A stretch of DNA of 64,000 bases from Oscillospiraceae bacterium (GCA_015068655.1 SVKC01000003.1:1-64000), one strand, 5' to 3'. Shown: positions 37,911-47,906, numbered from the stretch's first letter. Numbers and translations: made by a program. Notes: generated by a model not told the origin, from the letters alone.

Positions 37911-39023
37911 ATGGCAAGTTTAAGCTTAAAGCAGATTGGTAAAATTTATCAGGGCGGTGTTGTCGGTGCCAGAGACATCAACCTTGAAATTGAAGACAAA
38001 GAATTCATAATCCTCGTTGGTCCTTCAGGTTGTGGTAAGACAACAACTTTGAGAATGATTGCCGGTCTGGAAGAAATTTCAGAAGGTGAGCTCTACATCG
38101 ACGACAAGCTTGTTAACGATGTTGCTCCCAAGGACAGAGATATTGCGATGGTTTTCCAGAACTATGCTCTCTATCCCCATATGACAGTATTTGATAACAT
38201 GGCTTTCGGTCTCAAGCTCAGAAAAGTTCCCAAGGCAGTTATCAAAGAAAGAGTTGAAGCTGCTGCAAAGATTCTTGACATCGGTCATCTTCTTGACAGA
38301 AAGCCGAAGGCTCTCTCAGGCGGTCAGAGACAGCGTGTTGCTCTCGGTCGTGCTATCGTTCGTGAACCCAAGGTATTCCTTATGGACGAACCTCTTTCAA
38401 ACCTGGATGCAAAGCTCAGAGTTCAGATGAGAGCTGAAATCGGAAAGCTCCACAAGAGACTGGGTACAACAGTTATCTACGTTACACATGACCAGACAGA
38501 AGCTATGACAATGGGTACAAGAATCGTTGTTATGAAGGATGGTTACATGCAGCAGTGCGATACACCTGCAGCTCTTTATGACGAACCTGTAAATATGTTC
38601 GTTGCAGGCTTTATCGGAAGCCCCCAGATGAACTTCATTGATGTTAAGGTAGAAAAGAAGGATGACGGTGTTCATCTTGTTAATTCAAACTTCGACATCA
38701 AGCTTCCAGAAGGAAAGGGCAATCGTGAAGAACTCAACGACTACATCGGTAAGGAAGTTGTTATGGGTATCAGACCTGAATCAATTTATGAGGATGAAGC
38801 TCACATTGCTTCAATGGCTGACTGCGTTGTTAATGTTGAAGTTGACCTTACAGAAATGATGGGTGCAGAAACATATCTCTACCTCAAGGTTGGCGAAACA
38901 CCTATGGTTGCACGTGTAAACCGCCGTACAACTGCTCAGGCAGGCGAAACAATCAAGACTGTATTCGATACAAACAAGATTCATCTGTTTGACAAAGAAA
39001 CAGAGCTTGCAATTATTCACTAA
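37911..39023 (+). CDS. ABC transporter ATP-binding protein, UgpC/MsmK type
   Basis: FIILVGPSGCGKTTTLRMIAGLEEISEGELYIDDKLVNDVAPKDRDIAMVFQNYALYPHMTVFDNMAFGLK. Confidence 0.96.
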   Translation: MASLSLKQIGKIYQGGVVGARDINLEIEDKEFIILVGPSGCGKTTTLRMIAGLEEISEGELYIDDKLVNDVAPKDRDIAMVFQNYALYPHMTVFDNMAFGLKLRKVPKAVIKERVEAAAKILDIGHLLDRKPKALSGGQRQRVALGRAIVREPKVFLMDEPLSNLDAKLRVQMRAEIGKLHKRLGTTVIYVTHDQTEAMTMGTRIVVMKDGYMQQCDTPAALYDEPVNMFVAGFIGSPQMNFIDVKVEKKDDGVHLVNSNFDIKLPEGKGNREELNDYIGKEVVMGIRPESIYEDEAHIASMADCVVNVEVDLTEMMGAETYLYLKVGETPMVARVNRRTTAQAGETIKTVFDTNKIHLFDKETELAIIH

Positions 39024-39034
39024 GATAATTTTTC

Positions 39035-39067
39035 AACGGGCTGTGATTTCTCACAGCCCGTTGTTTT
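39035..39067 (+). terminator. Intrinsic terminator after ugpC-like gene
   Basis: AACGGGCTGTGATTTCTCACAGCCCGTTGTTTTT. Confidence 0.85.
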
Positions 39068-39106
39068 TGTGCTCATTATTTTATAAAGAATCTTGCGGAA
39101 AAAATC

Positions 39107-39239
39107 GGGGCTGCAGCAAAATGAAATTTTCGGGACGGGATGGAACCCGTCCCCTACATATATTGTGCACTTTTTTGTGACACAAATTGTAGGGTTCGGT
39201 TTCCACGCCAAACCGCTTTTTTTCATTTGCTACAGCCCT
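39107..39239. repeat. MITE-like repeat B, copy 1 (convergent gap ugpC-like/pckG)
   Basis: CTGCAGCAAAATGAAA...TTCATTTGCTACAG ends; internal GGGACGGGATGGAACCCGTCCC and GGTTCGGTTTCCACGCCAAACC; near-identical copy at 49278-49397. Confidence 0.85.
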
Positions 39240-39263
39240 ACTGCGTTATATTCAAGTGTAATT

Positions 39264-41036
39264 TTACTTGTTGAGGTTTGCTTCCAATGTATCCATACTG
39301 TCTTTGATTTCCTTGGGAAGCTTGTCGCCAAACTGAGCGAAGAATTCTCTCTGGTTGGCAAGGTCTTCTTTCCAAGCATCAATGTCGATTGAAAGAAGTT
39401 CATCAACAACCTCGTCGCTGAGGTCAAGTCCTTCGAGCTGAAGGTCTGCCTTGTTGGGAACATAACCGATTTCTGTTTCAACTGCATCAACCTTGTCTTC
39501 ACAACGATCAAGAATCCAGTTGAGGACACGCATATTGTCACCGAAGCCGGGCCACATAAAGTTGCCGTCCTTGTCAAGTCTGAACCAGTTTACATTGAAG
39601 ATTTTGGGAGGATTTGCAATCTTCTTGCCCATATCATACCAATGCTGGAAGTAGTCAGCCATATTGTAACCAACGAAGGGTCTCATTGCCATGGGGTCAC
39701 GTCTTACAACACCTACTGCACCAGCAGCAGCTGCTGTTGTTTCTGATGCCATTGTTGCACCAACGAATACACCATGATCCCAGTCACGAGCCTGGTATAC
39801 CAGCGGAGCAGTCTTTGCACGGCGGCCGCCGAATACAATTGCTGAAATCGGAACGCCCTGAGGATTCTCGAATTCAGAAGAAATGCAAGGACAGTTCTTT
39901 GCGGGAGCTGTAAATCTTGAGTTGGGATGTGCGAGCTTGTTGCCGTCAGCTGTGTATGCCTTGCCGTCAACCTTTGCGCCCTTCCATTCGATTGCATTGC
40001 TAGGAGGATTCTTGTCGAGACCTTCCCACCAAACTGTCATATCATCCTCGTTGATAGCAACGTTTGTGAAGATAGTACCCTTCTTTGTAGCTTCAAGAGC
40101 GTTGAAGTTTGACTTCTCGGATGTACCGGGAGCAACGCCAAAGAAACCTGCTTCGGGGTTGATTGCATAAAGTCTGCCGTCTTCGCCAACTCTGAGCCAT
40201 GCAATATCGTCACCAACTGTCCATACCTTGTAGCCCTTGTCCTTGAGGAACTTAGGAGGAATGAGCATAGCGAGATTTGTTTTTCCGCAAGCTGAGGGGA
40301 ATGCAGCACAGATGTACTTAACTTCGCCCTTGGGGTTTTCGAGACCGAGGATAAGCATATGCTCTGCCATCCAGCCTTCCTTCATACCCTGATAAGATGC
40401 AATACGGAGTGCGAAGCACTTCTTGCCGAGGAGAACGTTTCCGCCGTAAGCTGAGTTAACGGACATAATTGTGTTGTCCTGGGGGAAGTGAACGATGTAT
40501 CTTTCGTCAGGATTTACGTCCTTCTTTGCATGGAGACATTTTACGAAGTCGCCGTCTTCGCCGAGAGCGTCGATAACTGACTTGCCAACTCTTGTCATAA
40601 TATCCATATTGAGAACAACGTAGATACTGTCTGTAAGCTCAATACCAATCTTTGAGAAGGGTGAGCCAACGGGACCCATTGAGTAGGGAATAACGTACAT
40701 TGTACGACCGCTCATTGAACCGTCATAAAGAGCGTTGAGCTTTGCGTACATTTCAGCGGGTGCCATCCAGTTGTTGATGGGACCTGCCTCTTCTTCTGTT
40801 TCGGTACAGATGAATGTTCTGTCCTCAACACGTGCAACGTCGTTTTCGGCTGTTCTGTGATAGTAGCAACCGGGAAGCTTTTCCTGATTGAGCTTGATCA
40901 TTTCGCCGCTTGCAACCGCTTCTGCACGGAGAGCTTCGAGCTGTTCTTCTGAGCCGTCAATCCATACAACATTTGCGGGCTTACAAAGGGCTTTCATTTC
41001 TTCAAGCCAAGTGAGTACCTTTTTGTTTGTAGTCAT
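39264..41036 (-). CDS. pckG: Phosphoenolpyruvate carboxykinase (GTP)
   Basis: YVIPYSMGPVGSPFSKIGIELTDSIYVVLNMDIMTRVG; FPSACGKTNLAMLIPP; FGGRRAKTAPLVYQARDWDHGVFVGATMASETTAAA. Confidence 0.97.
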   Translation of the reverse strand: MTTNKKVLTWLEEMKALCKPANVVWIDGSEEQLEALRAEAVASGEMIKLNQEKLPGCYYHRTAENDVARVEDRTFICTETEEEAGPINNWMAPAEMYAKLNALYDGSMSGRTMYVIPYSMGPVGSPFSKIGIELTDSIYVVLNMDIMTRVGKSVIDALGEDGDFVKCLHAKKDVNPDERYIVHFPQDNTIMSVNSAYGGNVLLGKKCFALRIASYQGMKEGWMAEHMLILGLENPKGEVKYICAAFPSACGKTNLAMLIPPKFLKDKGYKVWTVGDDIAWLRVGEDGRLYAINPEAGFFGVAPGTSEKSNFNALEATKKGTIFTNVAINEDDMTVWWEGLDKNPPSNAIEWKGAKVDGKAYTADGNKLAHPNSRFTAPAKNCPCISSEFENPQGVPISAIVFGGRRAKTAPLVYQARDWDHGVFVGATMASETTAAAAGAVGVVRRDPMAMRPFVGYNMADYFQHWYDMGKKIANPPKIFNVNWFRLDKDGNFMWPGFGDNMRVLNWILDRCEDKVDAVETEIGYVPNKADLQLEGLDLSDEVVDELLSIDIDAWKEDLANQREFFAQFGDKLPKEIKDSMDTLEANLNK

Positions 41037-41210
41037 TTTTGTGACCTCCTTATATAAATACTATTAATTTAATACAAATACATATATGGAAGAATTTTCA
41101 ACTTCTCCCTTGTATAACATAATATCATAGTTTTTGCAAATTTTCAATAGCTTTCTGACAAAAGTTTAACGAAATTTCACATTTGAAAAAAGCTTTGGTT
41201 GTTGTTTTTG

Positions 41211-42005
41211 CTATTTCGAACCCACAAAAAGAGTTCCCACGGACTTGCCTTCAAAAATATCGTAAATCCTTTCGGGATATGCTCCGTTTGAGATTATCAT
41301 ATCAATGCCTTCTGGGTTGACAATTTCTGCTGCCTTCAGCTTTGTCACCATTCCGCCTGTACCTCTGCGGCTGCCGGCGCCTCCGGCAATGGCGTATACG
41401 GATTCGTCAATTTTTTCAACAACCTCAACAAGCCTTGCTTCGGGATTTACCTGTGGATTGCTGTCATAAAGTCCGTCTATATCCGAAAGTATAATGAGAA
41501 GCCCGGCATCCACAAGCTTTGCAATGTATGCGGACAAGGTGTCGTTGTCGCCGAATTCCAGCTCGTAGGTGGAGATTACGTCGTTTTCGTTCACAATGGG
41601 AATTACACCGTATTCGAACATTGTTTCAAAGGTGTTTTTGGTGTTGCGGTATCTTTCCTCATCGTCAAGAATAAATTTCGTCAGCAGAACCTGAGCCGAG
41701 GAATGACCGTATTCCGAGAAAAAGCGGTCGTACATTGAAACCAATGTTGCCTGACCGATTGCGGCAAGAGCTTGTTTTTTTATGGTTTCGGAAGGCTTTT
41801 CGGGAAGGTTGAGCTTTCCCACTCCCGCACCCACAGCACCACTGGATACAAGAACCACCTCAATGCCGCGGTTTCTCAAATCCGATACCACACGCACAAT
41901 GCTTTCGATTTTTTTTATGTTCAGTTTTCCCGTTTCGTAAGTCAGGGAGGAGGTGCCCACCTTGATTACTGCACGTTTTGTTTCTGTAAGTCTTTTGTAA
42001 TTCAT
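41211..42005 (-). CDS. proB: Glutamate 5-kinase (no PUA domain)
   Basis: RAVIKVGTSSLTYETGKLNIKKIESIVRVVSDLRNRGIEVVLVSSGAVGAGVGKL...VIPIVNENDVIST...GTGGMVTKLKAAEI. Confidence 0.96.
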   Translation of the reverse strand: MNYKRLTETKRAVIKVGTSSLTYETGKLNIKKIESIVRVVSDLRNRGIEVVLVSSGAVGAGVGKLNLPEKPSETIKKQALAAIGQATLVSMYDRFFSEYGHSSAQVLLTKFILDDEERYRNTKNTFETMFEYGVIPIVNENDVISTYELEFGDNDTLSAYIAKLVDAGLLIILSDIDGLYDSNPQVNPEARLVEVVEKIDESVYAIAGGAGSRRGTGGMVTKLKAAEIVNPEGIDMIISNGAYPERIYDIFEGKSVGTLFVGSK

Positions 42006-42175
42006 TTGATATTGCCCCGTTTGATGCAAATTATGAGAGAAATATATCAATTTTCCCCCATTTTGATATTTTACAACAATTATACCTTGAAATTACCTTG
42101 TTGTCAAGGTAAAACCATTGACAAAAGGCGGTTATTATAATAAAATAATGTAAGAATATTTGATATGGAAAGAAT

Positions 42176-43144
42176 ATGGATATGCTCAGAATAAAAAATC
42201 TTGAATTGAAGAATAATGTGTTTCTTGCGCCTATGGCGGGAGTTACGGACAAGGCGTTCCGAATGATAACAAAGCCCTTTGGACCTGCTCTTATGTACAC
42301 CGAGATGGTATCCGGAAAGGGGCTTTTTTACAAGAGCCAGAAGACCGCAGACCTTTTGGAGACGGAGGAGGCGGAAAAGCCTGTTGCTACACAGCTTTTC
42401 GGTCATGAGCCGGAGGTTCTTGCGGCAATTGCGGAAAAAGCTCTTGAGTATGGTGCGGAGCTTATTGACATAAATATGGGATGCCCCGCCCCCAAAATTA
42501 CGGGCAGCGGTGACGGCTCGGCACTTTCGAAAAATCCCCGACTTGCAGGAGAAATTGTGAAGGCAGTTGTGCGTGCTGTGGATGTTCCCGTAACGGTGAA
42601 AATCCGAAAGGGCTGGAATGAGGAATCGGTCAATGCTGTGGAAATGGCGAAAATTGCCGAGGAAAACGGTGCAGCCTTGGTAACTGTTCACGGACGTACC
42701 CGTGAGCAGTTTTACAGCGGAACGGCTGACCTTGAAATAATTAAGTCTGTGAAGGAGGCTGTTTCTGTTCCGGTTATCGGCAACGGGGACATTTTTGACG
42801 AGGAGAGCGCAAAAAGGATGCTTGACTTCACTGGCTGTGATGGTATTATGATAGGTCGCGGCGCACAGGGAAATCCTTGGATATTTGAGAGAGTTATTCA
42901 CTTTCTTGAAACGGGCGAAAAGCTGCCTGAGCCTACTATTTCGGAACGTGCACAGAAAATGAAGGAGCATCTTGAGCTTCTTGTGAAGTACAAGGGTGAC
43001 TATCGGGGTATTCAGGAGGCACGGAAGCATATGGCGTGGTATATAAAGGGCTGCAAGGGCGGTGCGAGACTTCGGGATGCCATTATGAAGGCTCATACAC
43101 GTGAAGAAATGCTGAAAATTATTGAGTTTGCAGGGCAAATTTAG
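42176..43144 (+). CDS. dusB: tRNA-dihydrouridine synthase
   Basis: LKNNVFLAPMAGVTDKAFRMITKPFGPALMYTEMVSGKGL...DINMGCPAPKI...GDGSAL...VTVHGRTREQFYSG...GCDGIMIGRGAQGNPWIF. Confidence 0.95.
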   Translation: MDMLRIKNLELKNNVFLAPMAGVTDKAFRMITKPFGPALMYTEMVSGKGLFYKSQKTADLLETEEAEKPVATQLFGHEPEVLAAIAEKALEYGAELIDINMGCPAPKITGSGDGSALSKNPRLAGEIVKAVVRAVDVPVTVKIRKGWNEESVNAVEMAKIAEENGAALVTVHGRTREQFYSGTADLEIIKSVKEAVSVPVIGNGDIFDEESAKRMLDFTGCDGIMIGRGAQGNPWIFERVIHFLETGEKLPEPTISERAQKMKEHLELLVKYKGDYRGIQEARKHMAWYIKGCKGGARLRDAIMKAHTREEMLKIIEFAGQI

Positions 43145-43158
43145 TGAATAAAATTGGC

Positions 43159-43187
43159 AAAAACTCCTTGACGGCAAGGAGTTTTTG
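43159..43187 (+). terminator. Intrinsic terminator after dus gene
   Basis: AAAAACTCCTTGACGGCAAGGAGTTTTTG. Confidence 0.85.
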
Positions 43188-43268
43188 TTGTATTATGTTA
43201 GTATCTGTATTTTTAAGCAAAAATGGTTTATAAAAATCTGAATATTTACAGAAAGGAACTGATAATAT

Positions 43269-44486
43269 ATGAAAATCGCAATTATGGGTTTTGGTGTTGT
43301 CGGCTCCGGCGTAGGTGAGGTTGTCACAAAAAATCAGGACATCCTCGTGAAAAAATGCGGCGAGCCTATTGAGATTGCACATATCCTTGACCTTCGCGAC
43401 TTTCCTGACAGCGAGTTCAGATGCTTCACAAAGGACTTCAATGATATTTTGAATGACCCTGAGGTTGGTATTGTTGTTGAAACAATGGGCGGTGTGAACC
43501 CTGCTTATGAATTTTCAAAAAAACTTCTTCTTGCAGGAAAGAGCGTTATTACTTCGAACAAGGAGCTTGTTGCGGCTCACGGAACCGAGCTTTTGCAGAT
43601 TGCAAGAGAGAGAAATCTCAATTATCTCTTTGAGGCATCTGTGGGCGGAGGTATTCCTATCATCAGACCGATGTTCTCATGCCTTACGGCAGGGGAAGCA
43701 ACAGACGTTTTCGGTATCCTCAACGGCACAACAAACTATATCCTGACTCAGATGTTCCAGAAGGGTGAAACCTTTGACAATGCACTTCGTGCCGCTCAGA
43801 AAAAGGGTTATGCCGAGGCTGACCCCACGGCTGACGTTGAAGGTCACGATACCTGCCGCAAGATTGCAATTCTTTCGGCTCTTGCTTTTGGAGATTCTGT
43901 TCTCACCGAACGTATTCCTACAGAGGGTATTACGAAAATTACTGCTGAGGATGTGGCTTATGCTGAAAAGCTTGGCTATTCCATAAAGCTTATCGGTCAT
44001 GCAACAAAGGCTGAAGACGGCGGAGTTTTTGCGGCTGTTTTCCCCGCTTTTGTTCCGAAAAGCAATCCTCTTGCCGGAATTAACGATGTGTTCAACGGCA
44101 TTATCGTGAAGGGCGAAGACCTTGGGGATGTTATGTTCTACGGCAGAGGCGCAGGAAAGCTTCCTACGGCAAACGCTGTTGTTGCTGACGTTGTTGATGC
44201 AATCAAGCACAAGGGCGTCAACATTATCATAAAATGGAATGAATACAAACCTGAAAACCAATCAGAGGGCAAGCTCCAGAAATATCCTTACTATGTAAGA
44301 TTCTCAGGCAAGGCTGTTTCGGGTCTTGAAGGCTGTCAGATTGTTACCTTTGACGAAGAGGAATACAAGAATGAGTTTGCTGTTATCACAAAACCCATGA
44401 CAGAAACAGCTCTCGGCGAGTTTGTTGCCGGTGTTGAAGGAATGGGCGGAAAGGCTCTCGGCAAGCTGAGACTGATTGGCGAGTGA
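43269..44486 (+). CDS. hom: Homoserine dehydrogenase
   Basis: IAIMGFGVVGSGVGEVV...SVGGGIPIIRPMFSCLTAGEATDVFGILNGTTNYILTQM...GYAEADPTADVEGHDTCRKIAILSALAFG. Confidence 0.97.
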   Translation: MKIAIMGFGVVGSGVGEVVTKNQDILVKKCGEPIEIAHILDLRDFPDSEFRCFTKDFNDILNDPEVGIVVETMGGVNPAYEFSKKLLLAGKSVITSNKELVAAHGTELLQIARERNLNYLFEASVGGGIPIIRPMFSCLTAGEATDVFGILNGTTNYILTQMFQKGETFDNALRAAQKKGYAEADPTADVEGHDTCRKIAILSALAFGDSVLTERIPTEGITKITAEDVAYAEKLGYSIKLIGHATKAEDGGVFAAVFPAFVPKSNPLAGINDVFNGIIVKGEDLGDVMFYGRGAGKLPTANAVVADVVDAIKHKGVNIIIKWNEYKPENQSEGKLQKYPYYVRFSGKAVSGLEGCQIVTFDEEEYKNEFAVITKPMTETALGEFVAGVEGMGGKALGKLRLIGE

Positions 44487-44582
44487 TAAGTAAGACAAAA
44501 AATGAAAAACAGGCGACCTGAGGTTCTCAAGTCTGACAGCTTCGGGGTCACTGAAATATAATATGTATCGGAGGTTTTTAAA

Positions 44583-45788
44583 ATGGCAATTATCGTTCAG
44601 AAATTCGGCGGCAGCTCTGTCGCTGATGCTGCCAAAGTAAACAACGTTGCAAGCCGTGTTGTTGATACCTACCGCGCAGGAAATTCTGTTGTAGTAGTTG
44701 TTTCGGCTCAGGGCGACACAACCGATGACCTTATTGAAAAGGCTCATGAAATCAATGCAAATCCTTCAAAGCGTGAAATGGATATGCTTCTTGCATCCGG
44801 TGAACAGATTTCAATTGCACTTCTTGCTATGGCAATTGAAAAAATCGGATGTCCCGTTATTTCTCTTACGGGCTGGCAGGCAGGCTTTTTGACCAATACA
44901 ACTGCAGGAAATGCACGTATTCACAAGGTTGATACCGAAAGAATTATGGCAGAGCTTGACCAGAAGAAGATTGTTATTGTGGCAGGCTTCCAGGGTCTTG
45001 ACAAGTATGACAACATCACAACTCTCGGACGCGGCGGCAGTGATACATCGGCTGTTGCAATAGCGGCAGCAATTCATGCTGACAAATGTGAAATCTATAC
45101 AGACGTTGACGGTGTTTATACCGCTGACCCCCGTATAGTAAAATCAGCGAAAAAGCTTGATGAAATTACTTATGATGAAATGCTCGACCTGGCAAGTCTC
45201 GGCGCAAATGTTCTTCACAACCGTTCGGTTGAAATGGCGAAGAAATACGGCGTTAAGCTTGAGGTTAAATCCAGTTTTGAAAAAATAGATGGAACAATTG
45301 TTAAGGAGGCGGTTTCCGTGGAAAAAATGTTAATCAGAGGTGTGGCACGCGATAATGATGTGGCACGTATTGCACTTATCGGTCTTGAAGATAAGCCCGG
45401 CATTGCGTTCAAGGTATTTTCACTTCTCGCAAAGCACAGTATCAACGTTGATGTAATTCTTCAGTCAATCGGCAGAGGCGGAAAGAAGGATATTTCATTT
45501 ACTGTTACAAAAAATAATCTGAACGAAGCCCTTGAGCTTCTGACAGCAGAAAAGGATGCTCTTTGCTATGAGGATATTTCGCATCGTGAAGACATCAGCA
45601 AGGTTTCAATTGTTGGGGCAGGTATGACAAACAATCCCGGCGTTGCGGCAAAAATGTTTGAAGCTCTTTATGATGCAGGAATCAATATCCATATGATTTC
45701 AACATCCGAAACAAAAATTTCTGTTCTTGTGAATGTTGCAAATGCAGAAAAGGCTGTTCAGGCAATTCACGACAAATTTCTTATATAA
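44583..45788 (+). CDS. lysC: Aspartate kinase
   Basis: IIVQKFGGSSVADAAKVNNVASRVVD...TTLGRGGSDTSAVAIAAAIHADKCEIYTDVDGVYTADPRIV; C-terminal ACT repeats. Confidence 0.97.
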   Translation: MAIIVQKFGGSSVADAAKVNNVASRVVDTYRAGNSVVVVVSAQGDTTDDLIEKAHEINANPSKREMDMLLASGEQISIALLAMAIEKIGCPVISLTGWQAGFLTNTTAGNARIHKVDTERIMAELDQKKIVIVAGFQGLDKYDNITTLGRGGSDTSAVAIAAAIHADKCEIYTDVDGVYTADPRIVKSAKKLDEITYDEMLDLASLGANVLHNRSVEMAKKYGVKLEVKSSFEKIDGTIVKEAVSVEKMLIRGVARDNDVARIALIGLEDKPGIAFKVFSLLAKHSINVDVILQSIGRGGKKDISFTVTKNNLNEALELLTAEKDALCYEDISHREDISKVSIVGAGMTNNPGVAAKMFEALYDAGINIHMISTSETKISVLVNVANAEKAVQAIHDKFLI

Positions 45789-45809
45789 TTTGTATAAAAA
45801 TGAAAAAGT

Positions 45810-45846
45810 GCGGTAAACTAACAACAGTTTACCGCATATTTTTTTT
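45810..45846 (+). terminator. Intrinsic terminator after lysC
   Basis: GCGGTAAACTAACAACAGTTTACCGCATATTTTTTTT. Confidence 0.85.
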
Positions 45847-45970
45847 ACTTTTCTTGCTGATGAACATAAGGCGATTCAGTGTTCACCACAAGAACTGGTG
45901 TGTATACGTTTTTCGAAAGTAATATTGCAAAAAATAATACAAAAAATGTTAAGCTTAGCTTTCTGCGCAT
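45845..45970 (-). CDS. Hypothetical 41-aa peptide MRRKLSLTFFVLFFAILLSKNVYTPVLVVNTESPYVHQQEK
   Basis: Read directly on the minus strand; upstream GGGAAAGGAGAAAGGAGTTATG; below the ORF-track length cut-off. Confidence 0.55.
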   Translation of the reverse strand: MRRKLSLTFFVLFFAILLSKNVYTPVLVVNTESPYVHQQEK

Positions 45971-46074
45971 AACTCCTTTCTCCTTTCCCTGTTAGTATCT
46001 GCTTTGTACCACGTACTCATACGGAAAAAAGAATGGGGCTTGTTGCAGTAAAAATATAATTTGTAAAAAATTTT

Positions 46075-46578
46075 TTAATATCCGAAAACGCCTTCAACAG
46101 ACTCATCATTTGTAACCCAGTCTTCAACATCCACAACAGTATATTCCGTGGGAGTGTTGCGGATGATTACCTGCTTTATGCCCGCATTGATAACCATACG
46201 CTTGCACATTGAACAACTGGATGTGTTTTCAACCAGCTCGCCCGTGTTGTAGTCTTTTCCAACCAGATAAAGGGTGGAATCAATCATATCACGGCGCTGT
46301 GCTGAAATTATGCAGTTTGCCTCTGCGTGAACGCTGCGACAAAGCTCGTATCTTTCACCTCTGGGAATTGCGAGTTTTTCGCGGATACATACTCCGAGAT
46401 TTGTGCAGTTCTTTCTTCCTCTGGGTGCTCCCGTGTAGCCTGTGGACACAATTTCATCATTTTTTACTATAATCGCACCGAAGTTGCGACGCAGGCAGGT
46501 TCCGCGTTCGATTACGGTTTCTGCTATGTCCAGATAATAATTGTGCTTATCAACTCTTTCTTTTGCCATTTTTTTCAT
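46075..46578 (-). CDS. Deoxycytidylate (dCMP) deaminase / ComE-like
   Basis: CLRRNFGAIIVKNDEIVSTGYTGAPRG...ELCRSVHAEANCIISAQR...SSCSMCKRMVINAGI. Confidence 0.94.
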   Translation of the reverse strand: MKKMAKERVDKHNYYLDIAETVIERGTCLRRNFGAIIVKNDEIVSTGYTGAPRGRKNCTNLGVCIREKLAIPRGERYELCRSVHAEANCIISAQRRDMIDSTLYLVGKDYNTGELVENTSSCSMCKRMVINAGIKQVIIRNTPTEYTVVDVEDWVTNDESVEGVFGY

Positions 46579-46734
46579 TACCTTTCCTGTGTAAAAATTT
46601 CTTCAAAGGTCAAAATCAAATGCGTTATGAACAGTATACAACATTTTTCGTCTTATTTCAATAGTTTTGTATTGACTTTACAATTAAATGCAGTTAAAAT
46701 AAATATATATACATTCAGGAAAGGAATCGGAGCT

Positions 46735-47166
46735 ATGAAAGTTTTTGAAAGCTGCAGCGAGGCAGAAACCCGAAGTATTGCAAAAAAATTTGCGGAAGCT
46801 CTTGAACCGGGAAGCATTATTGCTTTGCGTGGAGATTTGGGTGCCGGGAAAACTGCTTTTACAAAGGGAATTGCGGATTATTTCTGTATTGACAGCGATG
46901 TTTCAAGTCCGACCTTTACCATTGTGAATGAATACAACGGAAGCCTTGACCTTTATCATTTTGACGCTTATCGTCTGGAAAATGTTGACCCTGAGAGCTG
47001 TGACTGGATGGATGATTATTTTTTCGGTGACGGAGTTTGCATAATCGAGTGGGCACAGAACATTGAAGCTGTTCTCCCCAAGGGGTATTTTGATGTGAGG
47101 ATTGAAAAGAACCCTTCAAAGGGTGAGGATTACCGTGAAATTCTGATTGAAAAAACGGAGAGATAA
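46735..47166 (+). CDS. tsaE: tRNA threonylcarbamoyladenosine biosynthesis ATPase TsaE
   Basis: ALRGDLGAGKTAFTKGIADYFCIDSDVSSPTFTIVNEYNGSLDLYHFDAYRLE; start MKVFES at 46735 with SD GGAAAGGAATCGGAG. Confidence 0.96.
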   Translation: MKVFESCSEAETRSIAKKFAEALEPGSIIALRGDLGAGKTAFTKGIADYFCIDSDVSSPTFTIVNEYNGSLDLYHFDAYRLENVDPESCDWMDDYFFGDGVCIIEWAQNIEAVLPKGYFDVRIEKNPSKGEDYREILIEKTER

Positions 47167-47168
47167 AA

Positions 47169-47882
47169 ATGCTTGTTTTTGGTATAGATACTTGTTGTAT
47201 GGCGGCTACTGCGGCGATTATGGATGAAAAGCTGATGGTTGCCCAGACTGTTGTGAACAAAAATAAAACCCATTCCCAGATGATGATGCCTCTCGTTGAA
47301 CAAATGTTCACGGCGGCAGAGCTTGACCCTACGGAAATTGATGCCTTTGCGGCGGCGGTTGGACCGGGCTCCTTCACGGGTGTGAGAATTGGTGTTGCCA
47401 CAGCGAAGGCTATGGCTCAGGCGGCAAAGAAGCCTTGTATTGCTGTTTCTACTCTTGAGGCACTGGCGTTTTCTTCAAAATATTTTGACGGAATTATATC
47501 ACCTGTTCTTGATGCAAGGCGTGAACAGGTTTACAATGCTCTTTTCCATGGCGGAAGGGACGGACTTGTGAGAATTACAGAGGACAGAGCTCTCGCTCTT
47601 GATGAGCTTCTGGAGGAGCTGAAAAAAACGGAGAAGCCCGTTCTATTCATGGGAGATGGGACTCTGGTGTTTGAAGAAAAAATAAGGTCAGTTCTCGGTG
47701 ATGCGGCAGTTTTTGCACCAAAGCTTCTCAATCTGAATCTTGGGGGAGCTGTTGCGGAAATCGGGCTTGAAAAGCTGAAAAAAGGGGAAACTCTTCCTTA
47801 CGGAAAGCTGGTTCCCAGTTATGTCCGTCTCTCTCAGGCTGAACGGGAAAAGCTTGAAAGAGAAAAGTCTTCTGAAAAATAG
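47169..47882 (+). CDS. tsaB: tRNA threonylcarbamoyladenosine biosynthesis protein TsaB
   Basis: KTHSQMMMPLVEQMFTAAELDPTEIDAFAAAVGPGSFTGVRIGVATAKAMAQAAKKPCIAVSTLEAL. Confidence 0.96.
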   Translation: MLVFGIDTCCMAATAAIMDEKLMVAQTVVNKNKTHSQMMMPLVEQMFTAAELDPTEIDAFAAAVGPGSFTGVRIGVATAKAMAQAAKKPCIAVSTLEALAFSSKYFDGIISPVLDARREQVYNALFHGGRDGLVRITEDRALALDELLEELKKTEKPVLFMGDGTLVFEEKIRSVLGDAAVFAPKLLNLNLGGAVAEIGLEKLKKGETLPYGKLVPSYVRLSQAEREKLEREKSSEK

Positions 47883-47906
47883 TGTATTTACATATGGAGG
47901 ATAACA

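Noticed and set aside
42104-43177. 357-aa minus-strand ORF antisense to the dus gene
   Set aside because: Complete overlap with a clear tRNA-dihydrouridine synthase; no domain signature in the antisense translation.
44487-44582. Lysine riboswitch upstream of lysC
   Set aside because: The 96-bp gap is too short for the L-box aptamer and no conserved core or terminator was seen.
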